A DNA stretch of 64,000 bases from NCBI RefSeq assembly GCF_004362405.1, contig NZ_SNXE01000004.1, forward strand, positions 99,964 to 163,963, read 5' to 3'. A program made the position numbers and the translations under genes. Positions within the stretch are counted from its first letter, which is position 1. Every line of letters begins with the position of its first letter. The notes below the pieces were generated by a model. That model saw only the letters and a program-made list of their open reading frames with translations. It was not told where the DNA came from and searched no databases. Below are positions 20,500 through 27,925 of the stretch, one piece after another. The DNA is from Roseateles asaccharophilus (GTDB lineage Bacteria > Pseudomonadota > Gammaproteobacteria > Burkholderiales > Burkholderiaceae_C).

Positions 20500-21135
20500 A
20501 TGAGCACCAGTGAGCGACTCGATCTAGGGACCTGGCCGCGCCGCGCGGCTTTCGAGCATTTCCGGCAACTCCCCCATCCCCATTTCAATATCTGTGTGGA
20601 AGTGGACCTGGGCAACTTGGCGTCACGCGTGGCCCAATGTCCGGGGGCCACTCCTTTTCTGGTCTACCACCACGCTGCCTTGCGTGCGGCCAATGCGGTG
20701 GCGCCGTTTCGCTACCGCCTGGAGGGTTCCGGCGTGCGGGTTCACCAGCAGGTGGATGGAAGCACCGTGGTGCTCCGGGAGGACCAAAGCATAGGTTTTG
20801 CCAATCTGCGCTACGAACCGGAGCTGTCGGACTTTGTCGCAGCAGCCCTGCCCGTGCTGGAGCGCGTGCGCCAGCCCACACAGGCCATGGGTGGTGAAAG
20901 CCGCTCCGATGCGCCGCCCCTGATCCATATGACGACCTTGCCCTGGCTGCGCTTCAGCAGCTTCAGCTTTGCGCGCGGCCACGAGGACAGCGACACACCC
21001 AAGCTGGCATTCGGTCGCATGCAGGAGCGTGACGGCCGGCTGCGCATGCCGGTGGCTGTGGAGGTGCACCACGCCCTGATGGACGGGCTGCATGTCGCAC
21101 AGTTTTTCGAGGCCCTGGAGGCCGCCCTGGCCTGA
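20500..21135 (+). CDS. Chloramphenicol acetyltransferase-like (CAT-fold) protein
   Basis: A 211-residue protein of class-A CAT length. The N-terminal WPRRAAFEHFRQLPHPHFNI matches the CAT entry strand, and the catalytic motif HHALMDGLHV (His plus DG) is at the C-terminus, with VHHALMDG fully conserved. Middle segments (FSFARGHEDSDTPKLAFGR) are less like resistance enzymes. Chromosomal CAT-fold proteins of this kind are widespread in proteobacteria; whether it acetylates chloramphenicol is unknown. Isolated between a chemoreceptor and xth. Confidence 0.82.
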   Translation: MSTSERLDLGTWPRRAAFEHFRQLPHPHFNICVEVDLGNLASRVAQCPGATPFLVYHHAALRAANAVAPFRYRLEGSGVRVHQQVDGSTVVLREDQSIGFANLRYEPELSDFVAAALPVLERVRQPTQAMGGESRSDAPPLIHMTTLPWLRFSSFSFARGHEDSDTPKLAFGRMQERDGRLRMPVAVEVHHALMDGLHVAQFFEALEAALA

Positions 21136-21155
21136 GGCCGGACCCGGGCGAGATC

Positions 21156-21929
21156 TCAGCTGCCGAGGCTCAGCACCACGGGCGCATGGTCGCTAGGGCG
21201 CTCATTGCGGCGCGGCTGCTTGTCAATCTCGCAGGCGCTGACGCGTCCGCGCAGGGCCTCGCTCACCAGGATGTGATCGATGCGCAGGCCCTGGTTCTTG
21301 CGGAAGGCCAGATTGCGGTAGTCCCACCAGCTCCAGCTCTTGGGCGGCTGCTCGAAGAGCCTGAAGGCATCGACCAGACCCAGTCCCAGCAAGGCCTGGA
21401 AATGTGCGCGTTCCTCGACCGTGCAGTGGATCTGGTCCGCCCAGGCTACCGGGTCGTAGACGTCGCGGTCCTCGGGGGCGATATTGAAGTCACCCATCAG
21501 CACCAGTTCGGCATGCTGCTTCAGCTCTTCCGCCACCCAGGCCCGCAGCGCCTCCAGCCAGGCCATCTTGTAGGCGAACTTCTCGGAGCCCGGCGCCTGG
21601 CCGTTGGGGAAGTAGGCCCCGATGACCCGCAGCGAGCCCAGCGTGCCGGCAATCACACGCGCCTGCTCGTCCGGGAAACCCGGGATATTGCGCAGCACCG
21701 TGTCGGCGGCCACCGGCTCGCGGCTGATCAGGGCCACACCGTTGTAGGTCTTCTGGCCAAACCAGTGCACGTGGTAGCCGGCCGCCTGGATCTCGGCGGC
21801 GGGAAACTTGTCGTCGGTGAGCTTGGTCTCCTGCAGCACCAGGGCATCGACCGGGTGGGTCTGCAGCCAGTCCAGCATCTGGGGCAGGCGCACGGCCAGG
21901 GAGTTGACGTTCCAGGTGGCGAGTTTCAT
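21156..21929 (-). CDS. xth: Exodeoxyribonuclease III
   Basis: A 257-residue EEP-fold AP endonuclease/exonuclease. Motifs: MKLATWNVNSLAVRLPQ (start), LQETKLTDDKFP (metal-binding Glu), IGAYFPNGQ, LMGDFNIAPEDRDVYDP (catalytic Asp/Asn), WWDYRN, GLRIDHILVSEAL and the C-terminal PSDHAPVVL. It repairs abasic sites. The start is the ATG at MKLATWN; the open frame upstream does not fit the family. Convergent with the CAT-like gene. Confidence 0.95.
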   Translation of the reverse strand: MKLATWNVNSLAVRLPQMLDWLQTHPVDALVLQETKLTDDKFPAAEIQAAGYHVHWFGQKTYNGVALISREPVAADTVLRNIPGFPDEQARVIAGTLGSLRVIGAYFPNGQAPGSEKFAYKMAWLEALRAWVAEELKQHAELVLMGDFNIAPEDRDVYDPVAWADQIHCTVEERAHFQALLGLGLVDAFRLFEQPPKSWSWWDYRNLAFRKNQGLRIDHILVSEALRGRVSACEIDKQPRRNERPSDHAPVVLSLGS

Positions 21930-21985
21930 GGCAGGGGCGCGGGGCGCAGGGTCAGGCGCTGACGGCAGCAGCGAAGGCCGGGATT

Positions 21986-22657
21986 CTAGGCCTGGGCCTG
22001 CGGCGGGGGAATCTGCAGACCGCGACGACCGATCTCGGCCATCAACTCCGTGCGCCGGCTCACACCGAAGACACGCAGCAGCTCGGTCACATAGGACTTG
22101 CGCACCGTCGCCTCCTCGATGCCCATGCGTCGCGCAATGGCCTTGTTGGATAGCCCCTGGCAGAGGTGGTAGAGCACCTCGCACTTGCGCGGCGACAGGC
22201 CCAGCTCGGCGAGTGTTGCCGGCCAATGCGACGGCGCCTGCGAGGCCTCGGCCGGCTGTGCCGACCAGGAGTCCAGCTTCAGCGCCCACAAGGCCTTGAG
22301 CAGCGCGCTGCCATCGTCGCTGGCCTTGGAGATATAGCCGCTGGCTCCCTGGGCCAGGCAGTAGTCCACCATATCCCGCTCTTCGTTGCCGGACAGCATG
22401 ATGACCTGGCATGTCGGCTGGCGCTGCCGCAACTCACGCAGCAGATCCAGTCCGCTGCGCGGGCCGCCCAGCTCGATGTCCAGAAAGACCATGTCGTAGC
22501 GGCCCGTGTCCAGAGCGAGCAGGGCGCTTTCATAGCCGGCTTCTTCCTGCACGCGGCAGCCGGGTGCGCGCTCCTCGATCATCAGACGCAGGGCCTGGCG
22601 AATCAGGCTCTGGTCTTCGACGATCAGGATTTGGGCGGGGCGCTGGAGGCTGGTCAC
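21986..22657 (-). CDS. NarL/LuxR-type response regulator
   Basis: A 223-residue two-domain regulator starting at GTG. The receiver domain (about residues 8-125) has the acidic pair in VEDQ, the phospho-acceptor Asp60 in MVFLDIELGG, MLSGNEE, and the conserved lysine in GYISKASDD. The C-terminal LuxR HTH reads LSPRKCEVLYHLCQGLSNKA and IARRMGIEEATVRKSYVTEL. No histidine kinase is adjacent, so it is an orphan here; target genes are unknown. Confidence 0.92.
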   Translation of the reverse strand: MTSLQRPAQILIVEDQSLIRQALRLMIEERAPGCRVQEEAGYESALLALDTGRYDMVFLDIELGGPRSGLDLLRELRQRQPTCQVIMLSGNEERDMVDYCLAQGASGYISKASDDGSALLKALWALKLDSWSAQPAEASQAPSHWPATLAELGLSPRKCEVLYHLCQGLSNKAIARRMGIEEATVRKSYVTELLRVFGVSRRTELMAEIGRRGLQIPPPQAQA

Positions 22658-22784
22658 GCGGATCGGCTTCTTGGAGGTTGCGTATCCTCGCGTCCCGCAC
22701 GCCAGCTAGCAAGACCCGACCCCGCAAACGCGTGCATCTATTCACGCTTGTGCTGCTCGCCGTCACGAGCCAAGTCGCGGGTTT

Positions 22785-23300
22785 TCAGCCGCAGGGGCGT
22801 CGCGCGTAGCTCGCGAAACGGTAGTCCCAGCCATGGCCGCGCTCGGCGGGGCTGTGATGCTGCTCCGTGCTTTGCAGCTGAAACTGCGCGGGCGACCAGG
22901 CGGGGAAGAAGGCGTCGGCGCCCTCGAACACGGTGTCCAGCTCGGTGAGCTCCAGCACATCGGCGCGGGGTAGGGCCAGGGCGTAGATTTCGGCCCCGCC
23001 CATCACAAAAACCTCGGGGGCCTCGGCGCAGGCGGCCAGGGCCGCTTCCAGGGAACTGAAGGTTTCCGCACCCTGAAGCTGCAGGCCGGGCTGGCGGCTC
23101 AGCACCAGATTGCGCCGGCCGGGCAGGGGCCTGAAGCGTGCGGGAATCGAGTCCCAGGTCTTGCGGCCCATGATGACGGGGTGACCCAGGGTCAGGGCCT
23201 TGAAGCGGGCCATGTCCTCGGGAATGCGGGCCAGCAGCTCATTGCCGCGGCCAATGCCACGGTCGTGCGCCACGGCGGCGATCAGGGTGATGCGACTCAT
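22785..23300 (-). CDS. folA: Dihydrofolate reductase
   Basis: A 171-residue DHFR. Landmarks: ITLIAAVAHDRGIGRGNELL at the N-terminus, IPEDMARFKALTLGHPVIMG with the active-site acid (E/D in PEDM), RKTWDSIPARFRPLPGRRN (NADPH-binding), and VMGGAEIYALALPRADVL. It regenerates tetrahydrofolate after thymidylate synthesis. It lies 17 bases downstream of thyA on the same strand, the common thyA-folA operon. Confidence 0.96.
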   Translation of the reverse strand: MSRITLIAAVAHDRGIGRGNELLARIPEDMARFKALTLGHPVIMGRKTWDSIPARFRPLPGRRNLVLSRQPGLQLQGAETFSSLEAALAACAEAPEVFVMGGAEIYALALPRADVLELTELDTVFEGADAFFPAWSPAQFQLQSTEQHHSPAERGHGWDYRFASYARRPCG

Positions 23301-23317
23301 GATGCCGGGCTCGCGAC

Positions 23318-24127
23318 TCAGACCGCCACCGGCGCCTTGATGGGCGCGTGGTGCTGGTAGTCCTGCAGCTCGAAGTCCTCGAACTCGTAGTCAAAGATGG
23401 AGGCCGGGCGGCGCTTGATCAGCATCTTGGGGTAGGGGTAGGGCGCGCGCGCCAGCTGGGTCTGCACCTGCTCGAAGTGGTTGCTGTAGATGTGGCAGTC
23501 GCCGCCGGTCCAGACAAAGTCGCCCAGTTCCAGGTCGCACTGCTGGGCCAGCATCTGGGTCAGCAGGGCGTAACTGGCGATATTGAAGGGCACGCCCAGG
23601 AAGATGTCGGCGCTGCGCTGGTAGAGCTGGCAGGAGAGCTTGCCCTCGGCCACATAGAACTGGAAGAAGGCATGGCAGGGCATCAGGGCCATCTTGGAGA
23701 GATCGGCCACATTCCAGGCGCTGACGATGATGCGGCGCGAATCCGGACTGCTCTTGAGCTGCTTCACCACCTCGGCGATCTGGTCGATGTGGCCGCCCTC
23801 GGGCGTGGGCCAACTGCGCCACTGCACGCCATAGACGGGGCCCAGGTCACCGTCCTCGCGCGCCCACTCGTCCCAGATCGTGCAGCCGCGCTCCTGCAGC
23901 CATTTCACATTGCTGTCGCCGCGCAGGAACCACAGCAGCTCCAGGATGATGGACTTGAGGTGCACCTTCTTGGTCGTCACTAGGGGGAAGCCCTGGCTCA
24001 GGTCGAAGCGCATCTGGTGGCCGAACACGCTGCGCGTGCCTGTGCCGGTGCGGTCGGTCTTGCTGACGCCATGCTCGAACACATGGCGCATGAAATCTTC
24101 GTACTGGGAGGGGACAGCGCTGCTCAT
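23318..24127 (-). CDS. thyA: Thymidylate synthase
   Basis: A 269-residue Thy[20 protein letters not shown] (folate/phosphate contacts), [20 protein letters not shown], and the active-site Cys151 in [12 protein letters not shown] followed by [20 protein letters not shown] are all present. It converts dUMP to dTMP and yields dihydrofolate for the downstream folA product. Confidence 0.97.
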   Translation of the reverse strand: MSSAVPSQYEDFMRHVFEHGVSKTDRTGTGTRSVFGHQMRFDLSQGFPLVTTKKVHLKSIILELLWFLRGDSNVKWLQERGCTIWDEWAREDGDLGPVYGVQWRSWPTPEGGHIDQIAEVVKQLKSSPDSRRIIVSAWNVADLSKMALMPCHAFFQFYVAEGKLSCQLYQRSADIFLGVPFNIASYALLTQMLAQQCDLELGDFVWTGGDCHIYSNHFEQVQTQLARAPYPYPKMLIKRRPASIFDYEFEDFELQDYQHHAPIKAPVAV

Positions 24128-24207
24128 GGGCGGGATTCTAGGGCTGCAGATCCCGGGCCATCGGTAGGTCCTGGGACCGCGAGATCGGTGCCACGACCCT
24201 CAACGCA

Positions 24208-24681
24208 TCATTTGGCCTGGATCAGCCCCTTGGTCTTGGCGTCGGCGTCATACCAGTAGTCTTCGCCCTTGAGGCGGCGGTCTCCCTGGATGGTGTAGGT
24301 CATGGAGCCTTGCTTGAACACGAGCGCGCCGTCACTGCGCTTGGCCTTCACGGCCTTGCCATTCACCTTGACCTGCTCCTTGTGGTCAATCTGGATTTCC
24401 GCCACCACCGCGCCACTGGGGCCCATGGCCTGCCAAGTGCCCGCATAGGGTGACTGATGACTGGCATGGGCGCTGGAACCCGCGCCTTCAGCGGGCGCCA
24501 CGGTGACAAAGCCCGCCTTGGCGTTCTCCGCCTTGGTCTTGTTGATGTCGCAGCCCTGCAGCTCGCTCATCTGTGTGCAACCCGAGCGTTCAAGCTTCTG
24601 GCGGTACTTGGCGTCGATTGCATGGGCGGGCACATTGGCCAGCAACAGGGCGCCCAGGGCGGCGATCAGTTTCATCTTCAT
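24208..24681 (-). CDS. Small exported protein, unknown
   Basis: A 157-residue protein with signal peptide (LIAALGALLLANVPAHA). The mature part has a Cys pair (SGCTQMSELQGCD), a His-containing linker and a C-terminal beta-rich domain (SPYAGTWQAMGPSGAVVAEI, KGEDYWYDADAKTKG) resembling small lipocalin- or META-like domains, but no family is recognised. The start is the ATG giving MKMKLIAALG. It is the last host gene before the prophage left boundary. Confidence 0.65.
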   Translation of the reverse strand: MKMKLIAALGALLLANVPAHAIDAKYRQKLERSGCTQMSELQGCDINKTKAENAKAGFVTVAPAEGAGSSAHASHQSPYAGTWQAMGPSGAVVAEIQIDHKEQVKVNGKAVKAKRSDGALVFKQGSMTYTIQGDRRLKGEDYWYDADAKTKGLIQAK

Positions 24682-24793
24682 GTTGATACCTTTCGGGTGT
24701 AGGGCTGGCGGGACCTGCATCTCGATAAGGTGATGCCGTGACTATTCTGTGCGCGAACATCGGTCACACCAAGGCCGAACTGCCGTGCATGTG

Positions 24794-24821
24794 ACTTTAC
24801 ATAATACACATTGTGCGTTCA
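24794..24821. promoter_or_regulatory. dif-like site at left prophage boundary (candidate attL)
   Basis: The 28 bases can be aligned to the reverse complement of the proteobacterial dif consensus as an 11-bp XerD arm (ACTTTACATAA), a 6-bp centre (TACACA) and an 11-bp XerC arm (TTGTGCGTTCA). By hand count 21 of 28 positions agree, with the XerD arm best (9 of 11). The stretch TACACATTGT (24805-24814) recurs at 36122-36131 at the other prophage end. No integrase gene is present, so host XerC/XerD is the likely recombinase (inference). Confidence 0.6.
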
Positions 24822-24918
24822 GCCTCGGTCTGGTGCGATCTGTAAGCGTAGCGCCTGCTAACTTGCGATAGCCTTTTCGTCAAGCCTTACAACAACTCGA
24901 TGACAAAAGGGAGACTGC

Positions 24919-25323
24919 ATGCTAGGGGGGATATTTCCGGAAAAGATGCCCGCGCTTTCGGCGCTGCTGGCGGATTTGGGGCGCCCGAGCGCGGCCCGTC
25001 TTGCGGCCTCGCTGGGGGTATCTCGGGCCACTGCCCATCGGTGGATTGCGCAGGACCGGGCGCCGCGTGCGGTGCTGCTGGTGCTGTACCTGGCGGCGCC
25101 CAGCTTTGGGGCTCGATCCGAGGCGGCGCGCGTGATGCACGCGCAGGAAGGCCAGCGCCTGGCGCAGGCCCTGGCCGAGGCGCACAGGCGGGAGGCCGAG
25201 GCCCTGCGGCGCGAACTGGCGCGGGTGGTGGCCTTGGGGGACTTTGGCGCGGCGAATCAGCCCACTGTGCGGGCGCTGCCTGCGGTGGTGGTCAACGGGG
25301 GGCGCCGTCCCATTGGCGTTTGA
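24919..25323 (+). CDS. Phage HTH protein
   Basis: A 134-residue protein preceded by AAGGGAGACTGC, a good ribosome site. Residues about 10-50 form a helix-turn-helix: AARLAASLGVSRATAHRWIA, followed by a hydrophobic helix (VLLVLYLAAP), a charged coiled-coil-like stretch (about 75-115) and GDFGAANQP near the end. It is transcribed opposite to the structural operon and its 3' end overlaps the last small minus-strand ORF by 32 bases. Probably a DNA-binding regulator or replication accessory factor. Similar small HTH proteins occur in Burkholderiales phages (recollection). Not an integrase. Confidence 0.7.
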   Translation: MLGGIFPEKMPALSALLADLGRPSAARLAASLGVSRATAHRWIAQDRAPRAVLLVLYLAAPSFGARSEAARVMHAQEGQRLAQALAEAHRREAEALRRELARVVALGDFGAANQPTVRALPAVVVNGGRRPIGV

Positions 25324-25429
25324 TCCACTCGCGCAAGGCCGGAACCTGGCCGATCACCACGGCGGCCAGCACGGCGCCGGCAATCACGGTGATGGCCTCG
25401 GTGATGATGGCGCGCGGTTTAGGCAGCAT
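25292..25429 (-). CDS. 45-residue single-TM protein (phage, lysis or virion membrane)
   Basis: A 45-codon ORF beginning MLPKPRAIITEAITVIAGAV. One TM helix (about residues 9-30) is followed by a short basic/aromatic tail (LREWIKRQWDGAPR). Its start overlaps the end of the preceding TM ORF by 11 bases, matching the tight packing of the rest of the operon. It is the last gene of the operon. Three consecutive tiny TM proteins next to a transglycosylase suggest holin/antiholin or minor membrane proteins (inference). Confidence 0.55.
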   Translation of the reverse strand: MLPKPRAIITEAITVIAGAVLAAVVIGQVPALREWIKRQWDGAPR

Positions 25430-25574
25430 GCATTCCCCCACGCGGCGGCAGTCGCTCAAGAATGGTCGTTTCCAGCCTGGTAAGGCGGTGCTCGATCTTC
25501 ACCAGCCACACCAGCACGGGGCCGGCAATGGCGGCCAGGGCGGCGGCGCCGGTCAGGATTTGGCCCGTGTCCAT
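25419..25574 (-). CDS. 51-residue holin-like protein (TM plus amphipathic helix)
   Basis: A 51-codon ORF starting MDTGQILTGAAALAAIAGPV. A TM helix (about residues 6-25) is followed by a charged amphipathic helix (KIEHRLTRLETTILERLPPR). The TM plus short coiled-coil layout is like small holin-type phage proteins. The start overlaps the stop of the upstream ORF (ATGA). The function is inferred only from architecture and position beside the transglycosylase gene. Confidence 0.6.
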   Translation of the reverse strand: MDTGQILTGAAALAAIAGPVLVWLVKIEHRLTRLETTILERLPPRGGMHAA

Positions 25575-25777
25575 CAGCGGCCCCCTTCGGGCAGCAGCAC
25601 GGCCAGCAGGCCGGCTACGGCTGCAATGCCTTGCATGGCGGCCTCGGGCACGCCAGGGGGCACGCCGGCCAGCAGCGCCAGGGCCGAGAGGCCGGCCATG
25701 GTGGATGGCTCGCGCAGGCGGGCCAGGATGGCGGCGGCGCGGCGCTTGGTGGTGTTGGTGGTCTTGGTGGTGGTCAT
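25574..25777 (-). CDS. 67-residue membrane protein (phage)
   Basis: A 67-codon ORF. A Thr/Lys/Arg-rich N-terminus (about 25 residues) precedes two hydrophobic stretches, TMAGLSALALLAGVPP and MQGIAAVAGLLAVLLPEGGR. It begins 2 bases after the upstream gene stop. Either a holin candidate or an integral virion membrane protein; no family recognised. Confidence 0.6.
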   Translation of the reverse strand: MTTTKTTNTTKRRAAAILARLREPSTMAGLSALALLAGVPPGVPEAAMQGIAAVAGLLAVLLPEGGR

Positions 25778-25779
25778 GG

Positions 25780-26292
25780 TCAGAATCCCCAGATGCCCCC
25801 CGGCTTGAAGTCGTAGCCGGCGCCGGCCTCAAAGCTGGCGCCGCCGTCAAAGATGCTTGAAGGCTCGCGCGGGGCCGGGTAGCGGGCCGCCAGGCGGTCG
25901 GTTTCGTCATAGCTGGCCTGCGGTGCCAGGCGCGGCAGGAACTCGAGGCCTACGGCGCTATCGGCGGGCGGCGGCCTGCCGCTGCCTGCGTCCATGAACT
26001 GGGCGCGCAGGTAGGCCGGTGCGCCGGCCCACTTGCTGGCCTCCAGCTGGCCGAAGTTGTCAATCAGCCAGCGGGCGACCTGTGCGTCGGTGCTGGTCTG
26101 GGCGGGCGTCGGCAGGCCCACGGCTTGGCCGATGGCGCCCACGGCGCCCGAGGCGGCGCCGCCCACGGCTTGGACGGCGCCCGCGCCCACGGACGCGGCC
26201 ACATTGCCCAGGCCCTGGCGGCTCACGTACAGGGCCAGCAGGCCGGCGCCGGCCACGCCTGCGCCGATCATCAGTGCTCGGGTGCTCACCAT
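25780..26292 (-). CDS. 170-residue virion protein with N-terminal TM (phage)
   Basis: The protein starts MVSTRALMIGAGVAGAGLLA, an N-terminal TM anchor. A Gly/Ala-rich amphipathic segment follows (about 25-60: GNVAASVGAGAVQAVGGAAS), then a soluble domain with DAQVARWLIDNFGQLEASKW. The C-terminus is aromatic and Gly-rich (FDGGASFEAGAGYDFKPG). The start overlaps the preceding gene by 7 bases (ATGGTGA); an in-frame open stretch upstream of it is not needed. Likely an internal-membrane virion component (inference). Confidence 0.6.
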   Translation of the reverse strand: MVSTRALMIGAGVAGAGLLALYVSRQGLGNVAASVGAGAVQAVGGAASGAVGAIGQAVGLPTPAQTSTDAQVARWLIDNFGQLEASKWAGAPAYLRAQFMDAGSGRPPPADSAVGLEFLPRLAPQASYDETDRLAARYPAPREPSSIFDGGASFEAGAGYDFKPGGIWGF

Positions 26293-26528
26293 GCGAGCGG
26301 CCCCCCTGCCCCGCCCATGCTGGGCATTTTGGGCATGTCGGGCATCCTGGGCATGTTGGGCGCGGCGCCGCTGATGGCGGGCAGCGGCGGCAGCGACGGC
26401 AGGCCCGGCAGGCGCGGGCCTGCGGCCTGGTTGCGGTTGAGGTCGAGGGTTTCTTTGCGGCGCCACAGATGCACGGCGGCCAGGGTCACACCCACGGCGG
26501 CCACGATTGCGAGGGCTTGCTTGCTCAT
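26286..26528 (-). CDS. 80-residue TM protein with Pro/Met repeats (phage)
   Basis: An N-terminal TM helix (LAIVAAVGVTLAAVHLW) is followed by RRKETLDLN and a low-complexity tail built from Pro/Met/Leu repeats (LPGLPSLPPLPAISG, PNMPRMPDMPKMPSMG). It overlaps the transglycosylase stop by 4 bases. The extended Pro-rich tail suggests a tether projecting from the membrane to the capsid. Unknown family. Confidence 0.6.
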   Translation of the reverse strand: MSKQALAIVAAVGVTLAAVHLWRRKETLDLNRNQAAGPRLPGLPSLPPLPAISGAAPNMPRMPDMPKMPSMGGAGGPLAW

Positions 26529-27220
26529 GCGAGGGTGCCTCCTGCGTTGAGATAGGCCAGGCGCAGGGCGTCCAGGCTCTTTTCGGGTTGCGCGTAGCCG
26601 GCGCCGGGCATGCTGGCCCAGATGCGGCGGACCTTGTTCACGGCCTGGTCAAAGCGCCCTGCCCTCACATCGCCCAGGGCGCCGGCTTCTCTGATGAGCT
26701 CCAGCGCGGCGCGGTCTTGGCTCTCGGGTGAGAAGTCGGGCAGGCCCAGGCGCTCGGACAGCTTGTCCCAGGTGTTTGCGCGGGTGCTGCCGCCGCCTGG
26801 CAGCGGTGACACGGCGAGGAACTGGTACGCCCCTGCGGCGCTGGTCCACAGGGTTTCGCCGGCCTTGTTGGTGAAGCGTTGCGCCACGCGCGGGTGGTCC
26901 GCGTAGCTGTCGAAGAGGCGCCCGCCAAAAAGCGTGCGGTATCCGTTGGGGCCTGCGGTGCCTTCGGCCTTGCGGATCATGAGCAGAAATGCGGCCTCAT
27001 TGGCGGCGGCGGTGTCGGGCTCGGGCTGTGCGGTCATGATGGGCATTTGCTCTGCAATCAGGTCTTGAAGGGTCCACAGCGGCGCGGCGGCCTCGGTGGT
27101 CTGCTCGGCTTCGGCCTCGCCCGTGGTCGTCACGGGGTCAGGGCTTGCGCGGCGCAGCAGCCACCAGGCTGCCAGGGCGAGGCCAGCAGCGGCGGCTATT
27201 ACGCGGGCCACTCTTCCCAC
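26525..27220 (-). CDS. Membrane-anchored lambda-R-like lytic transglycosylase (phage)
   Basis: A 231-residue protein. An N-terminal TM helix (about residues 7-22) is followed by a 50-residue linker and a catalytic domain from about residue 75 that follows the lambda R endolysin pattern: FLLMIRKAEGTAG with catalytic Glu86, GYRTLFGGRLFDSYADHPRV, TSAAGAYQFLAVS, LPDFSPESQDRAALELI, and IWASMPGAGYAQPEKSLDA. Lambda R cleaves peptidoglycan by transglycosylation. The anchor means the enzyme is either a virion membrane enzyme used in entry or a signal-anchor endolysin for exit. It overlaps genes on both sides. Confidence 0.85.
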   Translation of the reverse strand: MGRVARVIAAAAGLALAAWWLLRRASPDPVTTTGEAEAEQTTEAAAPLWTLQDLIAEQMPIMTAQPEPDTAAANEAAFLLMIRKAEGTAGPNGYRTLFGGRLFDSYADHPRVAQRFTNKAGETLWTSAAGAYQFLAVSPLPGGGSTRANTWDKLSERLGLPDFSPESQDRAALELIREAGALGDVRAGRFDQAVNKVRRIWASMPGAGYAQPEKSLDALRLAYLNAGGTLA

Positions 27221-27924
27221 TCGAAGTTAGCGCGCAGGGTGTTGCTGGGCGCGTTGATATAGAAGTCAATTCCGAAGCCTGGCGGGATCATCAGCGGGCG
27301 CCGAAACTCCACGCCTGCATCCTGGTTCGCCTGCATGTAGCCGCTTGCATAGAAACGAGGGGCCGCCACGGCTGCGGCTGTTGCGTCGGTGCGGACTAGT
27401 GCAACCGGCGCCGCTGCACTCACAACGCTTAGATTCGGTCCCGCGCTAGCAATGGTCGCGTGCTGCGTCGTCGTCACACGGACCCCCCACGAATCCGCCG
27501 CCAAGGCGCCGCCGCGTGCGCTCATGATGAACAGGTTTCTCCCAGACGCAGCGGGGTTATAAATCTGGCAGACCGGCGCGTTTCCGGTCGCTGAAGGCGC
27601 AGCACGAAAGCACACGCCTGCCGCCACTTTGTCGCGCTCGGCGTCGATTACCCGCACATTACCCACCAAGCGGGCCGACTGCACACGGCCCACGCCCAGC
27701 CGCACGATGCCAGCACAGGCGCCCGAGGTCGGGCTGATTTCCCAGGTGCTGCACGCCTGCGGCAATTCGATTGCATCGCCGGGGAAGTACAGGCCCAGGT
27801 CTGCGCCGTCTGCGCGAACCCTGATGGATTCATCGGCGCCGCCTGCGCTTCCGCTCTCGTAGCGGAAGAACGAGGCCGCCGCATTGATGAGGCGGGGGCC
27901 GGAAAAGGTCAGAGTCTGGAGCAT
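27199..27924 (-). CDS. Beta-rich virion protein, candidate spike/minor capsid (phage)
   Basis: A 241-residue protein without TM or signal. It appears to hold two beta-rich parts: residues about 1-90 (LTFSGPRLINAAASFFRYES, DLGLYFPGDAIELPQ) and 110-241, ending in PPGFGIDFYINAPSNTLRAN and FEWEEWPA. The composition (few Lys, many small beta residues) fits a capsid or receptor-binding protein. It sits between the membrane proteins and the transglycosylase, whose start lies 22 bases inside its 3' end. A spike/penton role by analogy with PM2 P1 is inference; no family was recognised. Confidence 0.55.
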   Translation of the reverse strand: MLQTLTFSGPRLINAAASFFRYESGSAGGADESIRVRADGADLGLYFPGDAIELPQACSTWEISPTSGACAGIVRLGVGRVQSARLVGNVRVIDAERDKVAAGVCFRAAPSATGNAPVCQIYNPAASGRNLFIMSARGGALAADSWGVRVTTTQHATIASAGPNLSVVSAAAPVALVRTDATAAAVAAPRFYASGYMQANQDAGVEFRRPLMIPPGFGIDFYINAPSNTLRANFEWEEWPA

Positions 27925-27925
27925 G

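Noticed and set aside
20500-21135. Acquired chloramphenicol-resistance gene
   Set aside because: The composition matches the neighbours and no mobile element is near; CAT-fold proteins of this type are normal chromosomal genes.
22658-22784. Possible small gene or RNA between the LuxR regulator and folA
   Set aside because: No ribosome site, motif or stable structure seen in the 127 bases.
25419-25910. 163-codon minus-strand frame covering several small ORFs
   Set aside because: The N-terminal part lies antiparallel to nothing but overlaps two better-supported genes in other frames; only its last 51 codons have a start coupled to the upstream stop.
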